From positions 62,001 through 126,000 of the forward strand of contig DAIDEE010000016.1 of assembly GCA_027308685.1 (NCBI GenBank): a stretch of DNA of 64,000 nucleotides, in the 5' to 3' direction. This DNA comes from Acidocella sp. (GTDB lineage: Bacteria; Pseudomonadota; Alphaproteobacteria; Acetobacterales; Acetobacteraceae). The translations under genes and the position numbers were made by a program. Position 1 is the stretch's first letter. Each line of letters begins with the position of its first letter. The notes beneath the pieces are model-generated. The model saw nothing but the letters and a program-made list of their open reading frames with translations, searched no databases and was not told where the DNA came from. Shown piece after piece: positions 63,697 through 64,000 of the stretch.

Positions 63697-64000
63697 TGAA
63701 TCAACTCATTCCTGCATCTTTGCTGACGGGTGCGAAAAATTTTCGTGCCGTGCGGCCTTACCCGGCGGCCAAGGGGAGGATGTTGCGGGCAAATTTAATA
63801 TATCGCTCCGGAGACCTATCACGTCTCAGTGAAGCCGATCTGGAGATCATCGCCGGATTACACATCCGCCTGGTGTGTGATTTGCGAACCGGGCGGGAAC
63901 AATCCGAGTTCGTCTCGCGGTGGCCAGACGCCCCGGCGCATGTGAAGCTCGATCTGCCTGACCGCAATGAATCCGACGCTGGTCCGCATAAAATATTCGA
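63696..64000 (+). CDS. Tyrosine-protein phosphatase family protein, 3' end outside window
   Basis: The first 101 residues of a Y_phosphatase3-type (DSP-like) protein. GAKNFRAVRPYPAAKGRML (12-30), LIYRSGDLSRLSEADLEII (34-52) and VCDLRTGREQSEF (about 60-72) match the N-terminal part of the family. The catalytic C-x5-R loop would be beyond base 64000. It is translationally coupled (TAATG) to the lipoprotein gene. Confidence 0.7.
   Translation, partial: MNQLIPASLLTGAKNFRAVRPYPAAKGRMLRANLIYRSGDLSRLSEADLEIIAGLHIRLVCDLRTGREQSEFVSRWPDAPAHVKLDLPDRNESDAGPHKIF

Overview
The window looks like a chromosomal segment of an alphaproteobacterium, most likely Rhodospirillales and possibly an Acetobacteraceae-type acidophile (family-level placement is inference). 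The evidence is the set of alphaproteobacterial cell-cycle and nucleoid genes (mipZ, gcrA and the DUF2312/gapR family), the split three-subunit proton-translocating transhydrogenase (pntAA-pntAB-pntB), the mutM / ubiE-coaBC-dut neighbourhood, and moderately high GC with AT-rich intergenic gaps. No rRNA, tRNA, CRISPR array, transposase or phage gene was seen. The DNA is almost entirely core-like and densely packed, with many 1-4 bp start/stop overlaps (TAATG, ATGA).

Layout: 1-4 kb holds a MctP-type symporter with its DUF3311 partner, mipZ, and a nitronate-monooxygenase-like flavoenzyme carrying a C-terminal cysteine cluster. 4-13 kb is an envelope polysaccharide block: a 1,259-residue multidomain glycosyltransferase, rfbB-rfbA-rfbC-rfbD for dTDP-L-rhamnose, and a GT2 transferase that probably uses it. 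13-16 kb is a MarR-EmrA-EmrB multidrug efflux operon. 16-19.5 kb is the pnt operon. 19.5-25 kb has a TylF-like methyltransferase, an ABC1-family kinase, oligoendopeptidase F and an APC permease. 25-27 kb has a TsdA-like dihaem cytochrome c behind a Fur-box-like palindrome, and argG. 27-31 kb is an operon of O-antigen ligase-like, beta-propeller and fatty-acid-hydroxylase proteins, followed by a stand-alone WYL-like protein. 31-34.4 kb has an esterase, a DAO-type flavoprotein and enolase.

The most unusual locus is 34.4-37.8 kb. A gene for a tandem V4R-like protein is divergent from a three-gene run encoding a Roadblock/LC7 protein, a cytoplasmic SCP2-type lipid-binding protein, and a PhnD-like periplasmic-binding-protein fold that lacks a signal peptide. 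A second SCP2-like protein, this one with a signal peptide, lies at 42.7 kb and shares several motifs with the first. I know of no characterised system with this combination. It reads as a small- or hydrophobic-ligand sensing or handling module, which is inference.

The rest is mostly housekeeping. 37.8-43.9 kb has moaB, a lytic transglycosylase, uracil-DNA glycosylase, ETF-ubiquinone oxidoreductase behind a strong palindrome, and a second hydroxylase. 43.9-45.1 kb is a decayed NCS2 purine/uracil permease, broken by an exact 17-bp tandem duplication. 45-51 kb has dapB, metK, trmB and an ABC importer (ATPase plus fused permease, no binding protein). 51-55 kb has dut-coaBC-ubiE divergent from mutM and an enoyl-CoA hydratase, with ubiB missing from its usual place. 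55-64 kb has xthA, lolA, a MarR regulator, an M17 aminopeptidase, a cold-shock protein, gcrA, an SH3 protein, moeB, gapR, DUF1244, glycerate kinase, a lipoprotein and a truncated tyrosine phosphatase gene.
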